Source: Argonema antarcticum A004/B2
Lineage (GTDB): Bacteria > Cyanobacteriota > Cyanobacteriia > Cyanobacteriales > Aerosakkonemataceae
Assembly (NCBI RefSeq): GCF_023333585.1
Contig: NZ_JAIQZN010000030.1
Location: 1-64,000, forward strand
Direction of reading: 5' to 3'
DNA: 64,000 nt
Shown here: piece by piece, positions 27,235 through 36,309 of the stretch
Layout: each line of letters starts with the position of its first letter
Position numbering within the stretch: the first letter of the stretch is position 1
Notes under the pieces: model-generated
Told to the model about the DNA's origin: nothing
The model's input: the letters and a program-made list of their open reading frames with translations, nothing else
Databases searched by the model: none
Program-made: the position numbers and the translations under genes

Positions 27235-27996
27235 TCATTCACTTGAAGTTGTCATCAAAAGATTCATTTGAAACAACTGTTTAACCTGAGTCCAAGCAGC
27301 TTCTGCTGCTGTTGCATCGTAGCTACCGCGACGATCGCAGAAAAACCCGTGGTCAGATCCATCGTAGCGAAAGACACGATGGTGAATGTGATGTTTTGTT
27401 AATTCTGCCTCAATTTGGTCAACCTGTGAGGCTGGAATGCTGGCATCCTCGATGCCAAAGAAGGCGTAGAGAGTGCCTTGGATGTCTTTGGTGCGGGTAA
27501 CAGTGGGTTCGCCGCCTCCTGGTGTCCGAGTCGTAATGCCTGCGCCATAGAAAGAGGCGGTGGCTTTGATATCGGGTAAAGTTGCGGCAAGATAGGCAAC
27601 GTGACCGCCAAAGCAGAAGCCTATGCAGCCAAAGCCGTCCTTTTTCACTTGGGGCAGGTTCTTGAGATAATCTATTGTGGCTTGAATATCGCTCAGCAGT
27701 TCTGATGCGTTGGTTTGTTCCTTGTATTTTCTGCCAATTTGGATATCTTCTGGAGTATAGCCAGTCTCGAAACCGGGGGCGATGCGCTGAAAGATTGCGG
27801 GTGCTATAGCAATATACCCTTCCTTCGCAATTCGTTCCGTTACGTCCCGGATATGTTCGTTCACCCCGAAGATTTCCTGCAATACTATAACTGCCGGGAA
27901 AGGTGCTGGGCTATCTGGTTGGGCCAAGTAAGCATCTATTTCCAGTTCCCCGTTGGTAACTTTGACGTTAGATGTGCGAATCTGTATGTCTGCCAT
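27235..27996 (-). CDS. Dienelactone hydrolase family protein
   Basis: A 253-residue alpha/beta hydrolase of the dienelactone hydrolase family. The cysteine nucleophile is C128 in GFCFGG, with D184 (IEDASIP) and H216 (GSDHGFF) completing the triad, and E41 in LQEIFGVNEHIRDV is the usual interacting glutamate. The signature covers the full family length. The physiological substrate in cyanobacteria is unknown. It is divergent from the GntR-type regulator gene 285 bases away, which makes regulation by it possible but unproven. Confidence 0.93.
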   Translation of the reverse strand: MADIQIRTSNVKVTNGELEIDAYLAQPDSPAPFPAVIVLQEIFGVNEHIRDVTERIAKEGYIAIAPAIFQRIAPGFETGYTPEDIQIGRKYKEQTNASELLSDIQATIDYLKNLPQVKKDGFGCIGFCFGGHVAYLAATLPDIKATASFYGAGITTRTPGGGEPTVTRTKDIQGTLYAFFGIEDASIPASQVDQIEAELTKHHIHHRVFRYDGSDHGFFCDRRGSYDATAAEAAWTQVKQLFQMNLLMTTSSE

Positions 27997-28281
27997 TGTG
28001 ATTTTGACCCTCGTGATGTCACCGTTTAGATTCTAGATTGAGAAGGCGGCAGAGATTGATATCTCACCCGGCTGGGTCATTTTATTTTTCTCCATATTCG
28101 GTATGATGTTTTTGCAGATAATCTATGCTTATGAGTACGGATTACCAACCTTGCTGGCGCTAATATGTTTGCGCGATCGCAATACACTGAATATGAATAT
28201 ATAGATAAAAACTCAATTTTATGGTTCCTACCGTCAAATTATTTTCTCAACTACTGGATGTGAGTCCCTGGAGGCTCTAAG
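27997..28281. promoter_or_regulatory. Divergent promoter region, hydrolase/GntR
   Basis: This 285-base AT-rich spacer lies between two divergent starts. No clear operator palindrome was found apart from short runs such as ATATGAATATATAGAT near 28190-28205. It must contain the promoters of both genes. Confidence 0.4.
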
Positions 28282-29265
28282 ATGGTTCAATTTCATATAC
28301 AGCCGGATAGTGAAATTCCGGCATCAACTCAGCTATTTAATCAAATTCGGTTTGCGATCGCATCTCGTCAGTTTCCCCCCGGACACCGCCTCCCCAGCAC
28401 TCGCGCCCTCGCCATGCAGACGGGTTTGCATCGCAACACCATCAGTAAGGTATATCGTCATTTAGAAGAAATTGGACTGGTGGAGTCACTGGCGGGGTCA
28501 GGAATTTACGTCCGCGCTCTAGGTCATGAAGGGGGAGGTAGACTAAAATCTGCGATCGTAGAACAATATCCCCAAGCCAACAAAATCGTCCAGGAAAGCT
28601 TGGATAAGCTGCTGGGAGAAGGTTGTACCCTCAGTCAAGCGAGGGAGCTTTTTTTGGGAGAGATTGACTGGCGCTTGCGTTGTAGCGCCAGGGTGCTGGT
28701 AACTGCGCCTACCCAGGATATTGGCGTTGGCGAGTTGATGGTGCAGGAATTGGAACAAGCGCTCAAAATTCCCGTGCAACTGGTGCCTTTGGAGCAATTA
28801 AGTCTATTTCTGGATCAAACTCATGGTGGTACGGTGGTGACCAGTCGCTATTTTATTGGAGAGGCAGATGCGATCGCATCACCTAAATCTGTCCGCGTTA
28901 TCCCCGTAGACATCTACGACTACAGTTCCGAAATTCAGATCGTCAGAAATCTGCCCAAAGATAGTTGTATTGGTCTTGTTAGCCTCAGTTCTGGTATTTT
29001 GCGGGCGTCAGAAGTAATTATCCACAGTCTCCGGGGTGAAGATTTGCTAGTAATGACAGCCCAAAAAGGAGACAATTATAAACTTAACGCCTTGGTTCGC
29101 AGTGCCAGAACAATTATCAGCGATCAAGCTAGTTTCGCTACGTTGAAAGCTGCTGTTGCAGAAGCGAGAGACGATCTGATTCGTCCGCCGCAGTTGATTT
29201 GCTGCGACAACTATATTGGCTTGAAATCGATTAATTTGCTCAAGCGGGAGTTGGGATTGGGGTGA
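28282..29265 (+). CDS. GntR family transcriptional regulator
   Basis: A 327-residue regulator. The winged helix-turn-helix is at about residues 10-75 (IRFAIASRQFPPGHRLPSTRALAMQTGLHRNTISKVYRHL, seen in two parts), of the YtrA/GntR subtype. The C-terminal part of about 230 residues has no aminotransferase motif and looks like a periplasmic-binding or phosphosugar-like alpha/beta domain (TVVTSRYFIGEADAI), a form widespread in cyanobacteria. The target is unknown. Two Uma2 genes follow on the same strand. Confidence 0.88.
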   Translation: MVQFHIQPDSEIPASTQLFNQIRFAIASRQFPPGHRLPSTRALAMQTGLHRNTISKVYRHLEEIGLVESLAGSGIYVRALGHEGGGRLKSAIVEQYPQANKIVQESLDKLLGEGCTLSQARELFLGEIDWRLRCSARVLVTAPTQDIGVGELMVQELEQALKIPVQLVPLEQLSLFLDQTHGGTVVTSRYFIGEADAIASPKSVRVIPVDIYDYSSEIQIVRNLPKDSCIGLVSLSSGILRASEVIIHSLRGEDLLVMTAQKGDNYKLNALVRSARTIISDQASFATLKAAVAEARDDLIRPPQLICCDNYIGLKSINLLKRELGLG

Positions 29266-29325
29266 GCGAGCGCGAAAATAGAATACAACCTCACAAACAG
29301 CACCAAACAATCATAGGAGCATAAA

Positions 29326-29889
29326 ATGACCGCAATCACAATTAAACCTAAACCGATCCTAGAAGAGTTCCTCAAACTTCCAGAAACTAAACCTGCATCA
29401 GAATTTATCAATGGAGAAATTATTCAGAAACCTATGCCACAAGGTGAACATAGCCTCTTACAAATTGAAGTCTGCGAAGCGATTAATCGAGTAGCTAAAA
29501 GTCAAAAAATTGCTTACGCTTTTCCAGAACTACGTTGCACCTTTGGCGGTGATTCAATTATCCCTGATATCGCCGTATTCCGTTGGGAAAGAATCCCCAT
29601 ACAACCATCTGGCAAAATTGCTAACCGTTTTGAAATTCATCCTGATTGGGCGATCGAAATTCTTTCCCCTGATCAAAATCAAACTAAAGTACTTAGTAAA
29701 TTATTACATTGTTCCCGAAATGGTACTGAATTGGGTTGGTTAATCGACTCGGAAACCGAGAGTATTCTAGCCATATTTCCAGGTCAGCGAGTAGAAATTT
29801 TTTCAGGTACTACTCAATTACCCGTACTTGATGGAATTCAGTTAGAATTGACAGTTGAACAAGTTTTTGGTTGGTTAAAATTTAGTTGA
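29326..29889 (+). CDS. Uma2 family (DUF820) endonuclease-like protein A
   Basis: A 187-residue Uma2/DUF820 protein, a PD-(D/E)XK-nuclease-like family greatly expanded in cyanobacteria, with unknown biological role. Typical features are the N-terminal EFLKLPETKPASEFINGEIIQKPMPQGEHS, the Asp of SIIPDIAVFRWERIP and the WAIEILSPDQ motif. Its last 200 bases plus 10 bases beyond the stop are almost identical to the next gene, whereas the middle differs. Confidence 0.85.
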   Translation: MTAITIKPKPILEEFLKLPETKPASEFINGEIIQKPMPQGEHSLLQIEVCEAINRVAKSQKIAYAFPELRCTFGGDSIIPDIAVFRWERIPIQPSGKIANRFEIHPDWAIEILSPDQNQTKVLSKLLHCSRNGTELGWLIDSETESILAIFPGQRVEIFSGTTQLPVLDGIQLELTVEQVFGWLKFS

Positions 29890-30036
29890 ATTGAATTCAT
29901 TCGTGTGCTTATTCTTATCTGCGTTTATCTGCGTTTATCTGTCTTCATCTGCGGTAAAATTTTAACCAACGATGACAACAGACAATTTGACGATATCGCT
30001 CATGTACTAACTATACAACCGGAAAAGATATAACCT

Positions 30037-30597
30037 ATGATCGCAACCATTAAACCTAAATCAAACCTACAGGAGTTCCTAAAACTTCCAGAAACTAAAC
30101 CTGCATCAGAATTTATCAATGGAGAAATCATTCAGAAACCTATGCCACAAGGTGAACACAGCCGACTACAGGCTAAACTTTGTACTGTTATCAACCAGAT
30201 AACAGAAACACCAAAAATTGCTTACGCTTTCCCAGAACTACGCTGCACCTTTGGTAGTGATTCAATTATCCCTGATATCGCCGTATTCCGTTGGGAAAGA
30301 ATTCCCTTTCAGCCATCGGGTAGAATCTCCAACCGCTTTGAAATTAATCCCGACTGGGCGATCGAAATTCTTTCTCCTGACCAAAACCAAACTAAAGTAC
30401 TTAGTAAATTATTGCATTGTTCCCGAAATGGTACTGAATTGGGTTGGTTAATCGACTCGGAAACCGAGAGTATTCTAGCCATATTTCCAGGTCAGCGAGT
30501 AGAAATTTTTTCAGGTACTACTCAATTACCCGTACTTGATGGAATTCAGTTAGAATTGACAGTTGAACAAGTTTTTGGTTGGTTAAAATTTAGTTGA
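30037..30597 (+). CDS. Uma2 family (DUF820) endonuclease-like protein B
   Basis: A 186-residue tandem paralogue of the preceding gene with the same nuclease-like motifs (PDIAVFRWERIPF, DWAIEILSPDQ). Bases 30388-30607 match 29680-29899 with one difference seen, while residues about 45-60 differ strongly (ICTVINQITETPK-like against VCEAINRVAKSQK-like), a mosaic pattern pointing to recent recombination. The 147-base gap upstream contains TCTGCGTTTATCTGCG repeats found elsewhere in the window. Confidence 0.85.
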   Translation: MIATIKPKSNLQEFLKLPETKPASEFINGEIIQKPMPQGEHSRLQAKLCTVINQITETPKIAYAFPELRCTFGSDSIIPDIAVFRWERIPFQPSGRISNRFEINPDWAIEILSPDQNQTKVLSKLLHCSRNGTELGWLIDSETESILAIFPGQRVEIFSGTTQLPVLDGIQLELTVEQVFGWLKFS

Positions 30598-30640
30598 ATT
30601 GAATTCAGTAAGTAGGTAAAAGTAAACAAACTGAACACCC

Positions 30641-30673
30641 AGAAACCCGGTTTCTCCAAGAAACCGGGTTTCT
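30641..30673. repeat. AGAAACCCGGTTTCT hairpin
   Basis: Perfect 15-base arms (30641-30655 and 30659-30673) with a 3-base loop lie between converging genes. An identical pair is at 42389-42421 and a single arm at 46517-46531. It is a dispersed palindromic repeat, possibly also acting as a terminator. Confidence 0.75.
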
Positions 30674-30711
30674 AAAGCCCGCAGTTTTACGTTTAATTAT
30701 GCACTTTACCT

Positions 30712-31569
30712 TTACACCACAGCTTCTCTCTTTATTCCCAAAAATTCTCGCACCTTTTCCAAATAAGTTTCTGCATCTTCCAACATCGGAAAATGAGCCG
30801 TATCGGGAATCACAACATACTCCACTTTTTCACTTAACGCTGCCGCCTGTCTTCCCATTTCTGCTGGTATGATGATATCGTGTTCGCCAGAAACCAAAAG
30901 CGTCGGCACCGATAACTTAGCAAATTCTTGCGGCATTACCTCAGATGCTTCTTTACTCACTGAAGTAAAAATTGTACCCAAAGCAGCCTCATAATCTGCT
31001 ATGATAAAATCCTCTAAAAAAGCCTTACTGATTGCGGTTGGTAGAGGGCGATGCAAAAACCGCTTCATGAATAATTTGTCGGCAAAAGGAATTTTACTTA
31101 ACCAGGGAGGACGAAACTTAACGACGTAACCGCCAAATTTATGGAAAGCAGCAAATGCTTTTTCGTCGTATTCAAAAATGCCGCTACAAGTTAAAATAGC
31201 CCGTTCCACTCTTTCTGGGTAACGGTTCAAAAACAGGGTAGCAACAGAAGCGCCCATCGAGTGGGCATTCAGATAAACGCGATCGATCTCAAAAATATCT
31301 AATAATGCTGCTAAGTCGTCAGCATACTCTTCCATTTGGTATTTCAGCGTAGGCGTTTCACCTAATGGTAAGCGCGATCGCCCAAAACCGCGCATATCGT
31401 AAAGCAGACAATCAAACTCATCTGCTAGCGCAAAGCAAGTGCTTTCCCAGTATCTACCAGAACCAGCCCAGCCGTGCAAAAAAATCATTACTGGCTTAGT
31501 TTTGCCAGCTTCCGATGAGCGAATCCACTCGTAATAATGCTCGACGCCCCGAACTTTAATTAACGGCAT
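30712..31569 (-). CDS. Alpha/beta hydrolase
   Basis: A 285-residue cytosolic hydrolase of the alpha/beta fold. The oxyanion-hole text is MIFLHGWAGSGRYW, the nucleophile elbow is LNAHSMGASVA with Ser near residue 106, the acid lies in LLVSGEHDIIIP and the histidine in IPDTAHFPMLED. The cap domain is small. Its substrate cannot be predicted. The spacer between it and clpX has CAGTTGTCAATAGT repeats. Confidence 0.88.
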   Translation of the reverse strand: MPLIKVRGVEHYYEWIRSSEAGKTKPVMIFLHGWAGSGRYWESTCFALADEFDCLLYDMRGFGRSRLPLGETPTLKYQMEEYADDLAALLDIFEIDRVYLNAHSMGASVATLFLNRYPERVERAILTCSGIFEYDEKAFAAFHKFGGYVVKFRPPWLSKIPFADKLFMKRFLHRPLPTAISKAFLEDFIIADYEAALGTIFTSVSKEASEVMPQEFAKLSVPTLLVSGEHDIIIPAEMGRQAAALSEKVEYVVIPDTAHFPMLEDAETYLEKVREFLGIKREAVV

Positions 31570-31657
31570 TTGTCAGTTGTCAATAGTCAGTTGTCAATAG
31601 TCAGTTGTCAGTTGTCAATAGTAGAATTCTGCCCATGACTAATGACTAATGACTAAT

Positions 31658-33001
31658 TTAAGCTGATTCAGGCTTTGGCAGCGAAGAAGGATGTACGATC
31701 AGTTCGGCAGTAGAACGTTTCTCTACCATTTCCCGCGTAATCATGCAACGAGTGACATCCTTGCGAGATGGCAACTCGTACATCACATCCAACATTAACT
31801 CTTCCACAATACCGCGTAAAGCTCTGGCACCAGTTTTGCGGCGGTAGGCTTCTTGCGCGATCGCTTTAATCGCATCCGTCTTAAACTCCAGCTGCACGTT
31901 GTCCATCTTCAGCAGTTTTTGATACTGCTTCACCAGCGCATTGCGCGGCTGAGTCAAAATCGCCGTCAAAGTTTCTTCATCCAGCGGATCGACTACTGCG
32001 ATCACCGGAATCCGGCCTATAAACTCTGGAATCATGCCAAATTTTACCAAGTCGTCGGGCTCCTGCTGTTTCAGGATATCCGCAGTCCGTTTTTCTCGCG
32101 ATGGCGTTTCCCCACCTTGAATAAAGCCCATTGACTTTTTGCCAATTCTCTGCTCTACCACCTTCTCCAGACCAACAAACGCACCCCCGCAGATAAACAG
32201 AATATTGCTGGTGTCAATCTGAATGCAGTCCTGATAAGGATGTTTGCGTCCGCCTTGGGGAGGCACGTTTGCCACCGTCCCCTCCAACATCTTCAGCAGA
32301 GCTTGTTGAACCCCTTCGCCGGAGACATCCCGCGTAATCGAAGGATTTTCGCTCTTACGGGCAATCTTGTCAATTTCATCAATGTAAATAATGCCTCGTT
32401 GAGCTTCCTCTACATCAAAATCCGCTACCTGAAGCAATCGCAGCAAGATATTTTCTACATCTTCCCCGACATATCCTGCTTCCGTCAGCGTAGTAGCGTC
32501 AGCTACAGCAAACGGCACATCCAAGATATTTGCCAGAGTTTGAGCCAAAAGCGTTTTTCCGCATCCGGTTGGCCCCATCAGCAGGATATTGGATTTTTGT
32601 ATTTCTATTGAGTCTTCCGCACTCACTTTGCCGCTGCTTTTTGATTGAATAAAGCTGAGCCGCTTGTAATGGTTATATACCGCTACTGAGAGGACTTTTT
32701 TCGCCTCATCCTGGCCTATTACGTGTTCGTCTAAATACTTTTTAATTTCTCTCGGTTTCGGAATTTGATGCAGCGAGAGAGCAGATGAGCGGGTACGTCG
32801 CTTTTGGGCAGGTTCTGACTTTGGTGCTGGCCCAGGAGATGCTGGACTCGAATCCAACAGCTCCTCATCTAAAATTTCGTTACACAGGTCAACACATTCA
32901 TCACAAATGTAGACTCCCGGACCAGCAATCAATTTGCGAACCTGCTCTTGAGACTTGCCGCAAAAGGAACATTTCAAATGGGAGTCGTACTTAGGTGACA
33001 T
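31658..33001 (-). CDS. clpX: ATP-dependent protease ATP-binding subunit ClpX
   Basis: A 447-residue AAA+ unfoldase that delivers substrates to ClpP. It has the N-terminal C4 zinc-binding domain ([10 protein letters not shown] ... [10 protein letters not shown]), Walker A GPTGCGKT, Walker [11 protein letters not shown], and the C-terminal AAA lid with [12 protein letters not shown]. There is an extra low-complexity linker rich in Ser/Pro at about 50-75. It begins 10 bases after the clpP stop, so the two form an operon, with tig upstream on the same strand. Confidence 0.98.
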   Translation of the reverse strand: MSPKYDSHLKCSFCGKSQEQVRKLIAGPGVYICDECVDLCNEILDEELLDSSPASPGPAPKSEPAQKRRTRSSALSLHQIPKPREIKKYLDEHVIGQDEAKKVLSVAVYNHYKRLSFIQSKSSGKVSAEDSIEIQKSNILLMGPTGCGKTLLAQTLANILDVPFAVADATTLTEAGYVGEDVENILLRLLQVADFDVEEAQRGIIYIDEIDKIARKSENPSITRDVSGEGVQQALLKMLEGTVANVPPQGGRKHPYQDCIQIDTSNILFICGGAFVGLEKVVEQRIGKKSMGFIQGGETPSREKRTADILKQQEPDDLVKFGMIPEFIGRIPVIAVVDPLDEETLTAILTQPRNALVKQYQKLLKMDNVQLEFKTDAIKAIAQEAYRRKTGARALRGIVEELMLDVMYELPSRKDVTRCMITREMVEKRSTAELIVHPSSLPKPESA

Positions 33002-33010
33002 AGCTGCCTC

Positions 33011-33706
33011 TTATTTAAGTGTGGTAACGGCATTTCCTGAAATGGGTAGGTTCTGCCTAGTGATGACCTGATCGATAAGGCCATAATCTTTGGCCTCTAC
33101 GGCTGACATGAAGAAGTCGCGGTCAGTATCGACTTCTAATTTTTCTATAGGTTGACCAGTATGATAAGCCAGTAATTCATTGAGCTGACTTTTATGATAA
33201 AGAATTTCCTTGGCTTGAATCTCAATGTCAACTGCCTGACCTTGGGCTCCGCCTAGTGGCTGGTGAATCATGATCCGGGAGTTGGGAAGCGACATCCGCT
33301 TACCACGGGTTCCTGCTGTGAGCAGAAACGCGCCCATACTCGCAGCCAATCCAAAACAGATGGTAACAACATTGGGGCGAATTTGTTGCATGGTGTCATA
33401 AATCGCCATACCCGCTGTCACCGATCCCCCTGGAGAGTTGATGTAAATCTGGATGTCTTTTTCGGGATCTTCTGAGTCCAGGAACAGCAACTGGGCCACA
33501 ATAGTGTCCGACACTTCATCGTCAATCGGCGTTCCCAAGAAGATGATTCGCTCCCGCAATAGGCGCGAGTAAATGTCGAATGCTCTTTCCCCCATACCAG
33601 ACTGTTCTACCACCATTGGTACGACCGTGTTGCTGGGGTGCAAGTCGTATATGGACGAGTAGTGCGAGCTGGTGGGCGAGTAGTTAGGAGACTGAGATAT
33701 AACCAT
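33011..33706 (-). CDS. clpP: ATP-dependent Clp protease proteolytic subunit
   Basis: About 231 residues from the preferred start. The catalytic triad is visible: Ser in GLAASMGAF (S123), His in [10 protein letters not shown] (H148) and the Asp in the [18 protein letters not shown] region. The cyanobacterial paralogue next to clpX is usually called clpP2. An earlier in-frame ATG at 33763 would add 19 residues; the ATG at 33704-33706 has an AGG 7 bases before it, and conservation clearly begins only at [19 protein letters not shown], so the N-terminus remains uncertain. The active enzyme is a 14-mer pairing with ClpX. Confidence 0.94.
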   Translation of the reverse strand: MVISQSPNYSPTSSHYSSIYDLHPSNTVVPMVVEQSGMGERAFDIYSRLLRERIIFLGTPIDDEVSDTIVAQLLFLDSEDPEKDIQIYINSPGGSVTAGMAIYDTMQQIRPNVVTICFGLAASMGAFLLTAGTRGKRMSLPNSRIMIHQPLGGAQGQAVDIEIQAKEILYHKSQLNELLAYHTGQPIEKLEVDTDRDFFMSAVEAKDYGLIDQVITRQNLPISGNAVTTLK

Positions 33707-34189
33707 AAAACCTAATTCAAGTTGTGCCAGCTGGCACTCGTGCTGTGAACTGAAAATGCTCAACGATACTTAATTACAACTATATCCGTTATAGCCAATA
33801 TCTGTTGTCTTTGACTATCTTTACTGGGCAAGTTTGGCTTTCTATAAGAGAGATATCGAAGTTTTACCATTTTCCTTTTGATATGCTACACCTTGTAACT
33901 ATTGTCCTCTAGCTCTAGCGATCCCCTGCTGACTGTGATGTTTATCAAAATCAAAAGTGAAATGGTCTTGGCCGTGGTACTTTTTGTGTCCTTACCCTGC
34001 TAAAATGCGTTTCAATTTGGCACAAGTATAGACGTGAGAGTTCCATCTCTAACTTGGCATTTTCGCCCCCTACCCCCCCATCTAGGGGGAAATCACTCCC
34101 CCTCTGCCAAGGTTGGGAGAGGGGGCAGGGGGGTGAGGGCGAGACTATCCCGGCTTAAGTTGGTAGCCGTCAGATGTCTTGGGATCGGC
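33707..34189. repeat. Spacer between tig and clpP with C/G-rich inverted repeat
   Basis: At 34064-34141 a nested inverted repeat runs CGCCCCCTACCCCCC ... GGGGGGTGAGGGCG with an inner CCCCCTCTGCC/GAGAGGGGGC pair, just after the tig stop in the direction of transcription. It belongs to the same compositional class as the hairpins at 17321 and 63243. The remainder is AT-rich and probably carries a separate promoter for clpP-clpX. Confidence 0.6.
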
Positions 34190-35644
34190 TTAACTCTCTT
34201 GTGGTTCGGTTTGGTTTGGCTCCACTTGGGCTTCAGGGGTTTCAGCAGTTGTTTCTGCTTCAACTTCAACTTCGGCTGGCGCTGGGGCTTGGTTTTCTGA
34301 GGCTGTAGCACTCAGGGAGCCTTCCGGTACGAGTTCGATGGTGGAATGTTCCTCCAACCATTTGATGATTTTTTCGGTCAGCAGTTCGTTTTCGACGAAT
34401 TCTCGCAATTTTTCGGGGTCGATGTCTTTCTCATCGCTGTACTCCTGCATCACCTCTTGAGAGCGTGTTGCCACTGCGGCTGGTTCTACTTGGATGGATT
34501 CCCTTGTGGCTACTTCTCTAAGTCCTAGAGAGCGCTTGAGCCGATCGATCGCATCTGGGAGCGATCGCTCTCGGAACTGCGGTATCATTTCCTGAGTAAA
34601 CAGCTTCTTGATATCAATCCCCTGCTTACTCAGCCGCATTGCTGTTTGAGTCACCAACTCATCAACCTCTTGCTCAATCAGAGTTTGAGGTAAATCGACT
34701 TCTACCAGGTTCACCAGTTCAGCCAGCAGTGCTTCCTGCTTGTTGGCATCAGTTTTGCGCTGCGCTTGCTCCTGAAACCTGGTTTCCAAAGTCGATCGCA
34801 ATTCCTCTAATGTTTGAAACTCGCTGATTTCTTGGGCAAAGTCATCGTTGACTTCCAGTAACTCTTTTTCTTTGAGGTCTTTGAGCGTCACCGCGAAAAC
34901 CGCAGGCTTACCAGCCAACTCTTTTTGGGGATAGTCTTCGGGGAAGTCCACAGAAACTTCTTTGCTTTCCCCCACATTCATCCCGACCATCCCATCAACA
35001 AAGCCTTTGATAAAGCGCCCTTCTGCTAACTCTACCTGAAAATCCTGGGCTTCTCCGCCGGGAATCTCTTCAGCTGCTTCACCCTCTGCTGACGCTTCGC
35101 TTACCAGCCGTCCCTTAAAATCAACTACTGCCACATCTCCCATCTGCGCTGGGCGTCCCGATACTGGCACCAAGGTAGCTAGTTCTTTGCGGCGTTCTTC
35201 TAAAAACTTATCCACCGAATCGGGGTCGTACTTGACTTCTTCTGCCTTTAGATGTAAGCCAGTGTACTGTTTCAAGTTAACTTCGGGTACTACATCAACT
35301 GCGGCTGAGAATGTCACCGCTTTTCCCAGTTCAAACTGGTTAACCAACTCATCAAAGTTAGAGCGCAGCTGGTAGTTGCCTAGAGCCTGGATTGACTCTT
35401 GCTTTATAGCATCTCTAACCCCATCGCGAATTATTTCTTCCAAAGCTGCCGCTTTCAGTCGCGTTGAGCCAAAGCGCTGTACCAGAATATGACGAGGAAC
35501 TTTGCCTTTGCGAAACCCAGGGATGTTGGCAGAACGAGCTAGGTCTTGAAAAACCTGCTCGTAAGCTTTTTTGGATATTTCGGACGGAATTTCTATTTCC
35601 AAGCCTATCTGGCTCTGGGGAAGCTTTGCCTGGGTAACTTTCAT
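34190..35644 (-). CDS. tig: Trigger factor (ribosome-associated chaperone)
   Basis: About 484 residues. The order is the ribosome-binding domain with the signature IPGFRKGKVPRHIL, a PPIase FKBP-type domain (GDVAVVDFKGRLVS ... GMVGMNVGESKEVSVDFPEDYP), and a helical C-terminal chaperone domain. An acidic low-complexity tail (EVEVEAETTAETPEAQVEP) follows. Trigger factor binds nascent chains at the ribosome exit. A longer reading exists, but family proteins begin MKVTQ, so the ATG at 35642-35644 is used; an AGAGG lies unusually close to it, with only one base between. The tig-clpP-clpX order is conserved in cyanobacteria. Confidence 0.96.
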   Translation of the reverse strand: MKVTQAKLPQSQIGLEIEIPSEISKKAYEQVFQDLARSANIPGFRKGKVPRHILVQRFGSTRLKAAALEEIIRDGVRDAIKQESIQALGNYQLRSNFDELVNQFELGKAVTFSAAVDVVPEVNLKQYTGLHLKAEEVKYDPDSVDKFLEERRKELATLVPVSGRPAQMGDVAVVDFKGRLVSEASAEGEAAEEIPGGEAQDFQVELAEGRFIKGFVDGMVGMNVGESKEVSVDFPEDYPQKELAGKPAVFAVTLKDLKEKELLEVNDDFAQEISEFQTLEELRSTLETRFQEQAQRKTDANKQEALLAELVNLVEVDLPQTLIEQEVDELVTQTAMRLSKQGIDIKKLFTQEMIPQFRERSLPDAIDRLKRSLGLREVATRESIQVEPAAVATRSQEVMQEYSDEKDIDPEKLREFVENELLTEKIIKWLEEHSTIELVPEGSLSATASENQAPAPAEVEVEAETTAETPEAQVEPNQTEPQES

Positions 35645-35658
35645 GCCTCTTTTTTTCT

Positions 35659-35877
35659 TTGACGATAACTGCTTTAATTTCTCAAGTTCAAGAAGCCCAA
35701 CCGGGACTGCAACGCACTGTACCAAGCTATGCTTGGGATCTCCTGTGGTTAAAGAGCGGGTTATTTAACCTCGATCCTTTAACAGGTGTCTCTCAGCGTG
35801 ATATGCTGGTGCAAGCAACCAGCGATGGTATCTACCAACTTAGGTCAGCCCAGAGTCCCTTAAGACTTAAGCCTTAA
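35659..35877 (+). CDS. Possible 72-residue small protein, divergent from tig
   Basis: A short open frame with a TTG start in the spacer upstream of tig. It is read away from tig and encodes 72 residues with a protein-like mix (PSYAWDLLWLKSGLFNLDPLTG). Its stop overlaps a CCCTTAAG hairpin, followed by a GGGAA/TTCCC stem and T-run, which is what a short transcribed gene would have. No ribosome-binding site is clear and I do not recognise the family, so this may be chance. Confidence 0.3.
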   Translation: MTITALISQVQEAQPGLQRTVPSYAWDLLWLKSGLFNLDPLTGVSQRDMLVQATSDGIYQLRSAQSPLRLKP

Positions 35878-35903
35878 GGGAAGGAACTTTTCCCGTTTTT
35901 TTG
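35852..35903 (+). terminator. Putative Rho-independent terminator
   Basis: A CCCTTAAG ... CTTAAGGG hairpin is followed directly by a second stem GGGAA ... TTCCC and then GTTTTTTT at about 35896-35903. On the plus strand this is a good intrinsic-terminator shape. It would stop any transcript coming from the tig-asd spacer before asd. Confidence 0.55.
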
Positions 35904-36309
35904 GTTTCCTATCTGATGATAGTACATTTAGATACTCCTTTCGCACTGTGTTCGACAGTTGAGACAATTTTTGGCAGAGAATTATGTTAAATTTATATAA
36001 GCTGTGAAAAATAAATTACAATTTTGACAAATACCCAGATAGATGACTCAATAACATCTAGAAATTAAAAAAGCAACTTACTTTTTATGGGCAAAGTACG
36101 AGGGTATTTGACCAAAAGTCTTTCTAAAAGACCCCTAACATACATAAACCCGCTCTTTTTTCTGAGAAGTCGGCTGGATTTGTAATATTGTAGTTAGAAA
36201 TTGTCGAGACGCTGCTTAAAACCAGTTGACTGTTTTAAATATTACATCGAAAATTATCCTGATCTTAAAATCCCAAATATCTCAAACCGTTCAAATGGAG
36301 GTAGTTAGT
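35904..36309. promoter_or_regulatory. Spacer upstream of asd
   Basis: An AT-rich region likely to hold the asd promoter and possibly the tig promoter on its left side. An imperfect mirror GTCTTTCTAAAAGAC near 36118-36132 is a possible operator-like hairpin. The GGAGG at 36297-36301 is the asd ribosome-binding site. Confidence 0.4.
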
